This document shows positions 5,777-6,215 of a stretch of DNA of 6,215 nt, in pieces. Both the position numbers and the translations under genes were made by a program. The notes below the pieces were generated by a model. That model was not told the DNA's origin. It did no database searches and saw nothing but the letters and a program-made list of their open reading frames with translations. The first letter of the stretch is position 1; every line of letters starts with the position of its first letter. Source of the DNA: an uncultured Lachnospiraceae bacterium (GTDB lineage Bacteria; Bacillota; Clostridia; Lachnospirales; Lachnospiraceae); the NCBI GenBank assembly GCA_910586025.1, contig CAJUIO010000063.1, forward strand, positions 1-6,215, given 5' to 3'.

Positions 5777-6215
5777 ATGAACCGAATTGAGCTGCTGTCA
5801 AATGCCCTGGAATATATGGAGAACCATCTGGATGAGGAGATCACGACCCCTGATATCGCCGGAAGCTGCTACTGCTCCCGGTCAACCCTGGAGAAGCTGT
5901 TCCGCTACGTCTATCAGATGAGCGTGCGTGACTATATTGTGCGCAGACGCATGACAAAGTGCGCCAGAGCGCTGTGCGAGGAGCCGGAGCGGAGTATTCT
6001 GGATATCGCCCTGCAGTATGGCTATGGAAGCAACGAGGCCTTTACCCGGGCTTTTCACCAGGTCTGGAACTGTTCCCCCTCGCAGTTCAGGAAATCCCAA
6101 CAGCCTGTGGAGCTGTTTCCAAGGCTTATGTGTCCTCTTGAAACAGGAGACGATTATATGAAAGAGAGAAAGCATATGGATATCACTGAATTATACGATC
6201 TGTTCACCGCACACC
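5777..6215 (+). CDS. AraC-family transcriptional regulator with N-terminal HTH (3' partial)
   Basis: The reading frame is open from ATG 5777 to the window edge (146 codons seen). The AraC/XylS DNA-binding domain lies at the N-terminus, about residues 6-106. The first helix-turn-helix includes TPDIAGSCYCSRSTLEKLFR, the linker helix includes YIVRRRMTKCARAL, and the second helix-turn-helix includes ILDIALQYGYGSNEAFTRAF, closing with the family-typical CSPSQFRK. Most AraC proteins carry this domain at the C-terminus; here it comes first, as in Rob-like proteins, and further coding sequence after residue 106 (ITELYDLFTAH at the edge) suggests a C-terminal effector domain that is cut off. No strong ribosome site precedes the ATG; GGAAAAGAG (5755-5763) is 13 bases away. 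An in-frame TTG at 5753 is an alternative start. It lies 32 bp after the exosortase stop with no terminator visible between, so co-transcription is possible, but it may equally control its own targets downstream. Confidence 0.88.
   Translation, partial: MNRIELLSNALEYMENHLDEEITTPDIAGSCYCSRSTLEKLFRYVYQMSVRDYIVRRRMTKCARALCEEPERSILDIALQYGYGSNEAFTRAFHQVWNCSPSQFRKSQQPVELFPRLMCPLETGDDYMKERKHMDITELYDLFTAH

Overview
The window looks like chromosome of a moderate-GC Gram-positive anaerobe, most likely a gut Lachnospiraceae or related Clostridia. This rests on gene style only: GGAGG-type ribosome binding sites, an AgrC/AgrA-like GHKL/LytTR two-component pair, a small lipoprotein with a lysine-rich signal, and an AraC regulator. 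No rRNA or tRNA is present to place it, so the taxonomy is inference.

Layout. The first 70 bases are the 3' end of a plus-strand gene whose last residues resemble a methyl-accepting chemotaxis protein. It ends at a perfect-stem terminator (86-126), which also contains the stop codon of a convergent minus-strand lipoprotein gene (99-512). Also on the minus strand is a two-component operon read as response regulator (1952-2659) then membrane histidine kinase (627-1943). It is transcribed away from a 171-bp divergent control region (2660-2830). On the plus strand that region faces a secreted VIT + von Willebrand A protein (2831-4927) and an overlapping exosortase-family gene (4917-5744). An AraC-type regulator starts 32 bp further on (5777) and runs off the window.

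The main point of interest is the VIT/VWA-exosortase pair. The first protein has a signal peptide, an intact MIDAS metal site and a C-terminal Ser-Glu-Pro + hydrophobic helix + Arg/Lys cluster, which is the architecture of a PEP-CTERM-like exosortase sorting signal. The second has the exosortase Cys, Arg and His residues in order. The 11-bp overlap implies coupled translation, so this looks like a one-substrate, one-enzyme surface sorting module. It would be unusual in a Gram-positive, where sortase/LPXTG is the normal route.

The divergent region holds four TGATGC-type elements spaced exactly 11 bp apart (2733-2771). They lie just upstream of the -35 position of the two-component promoter, which has a good -10 but a poor -35. 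This suggests an activator array, possibly for the LytTR regulator itself, that could couple the two-component system to the sorting module. That link is inference.
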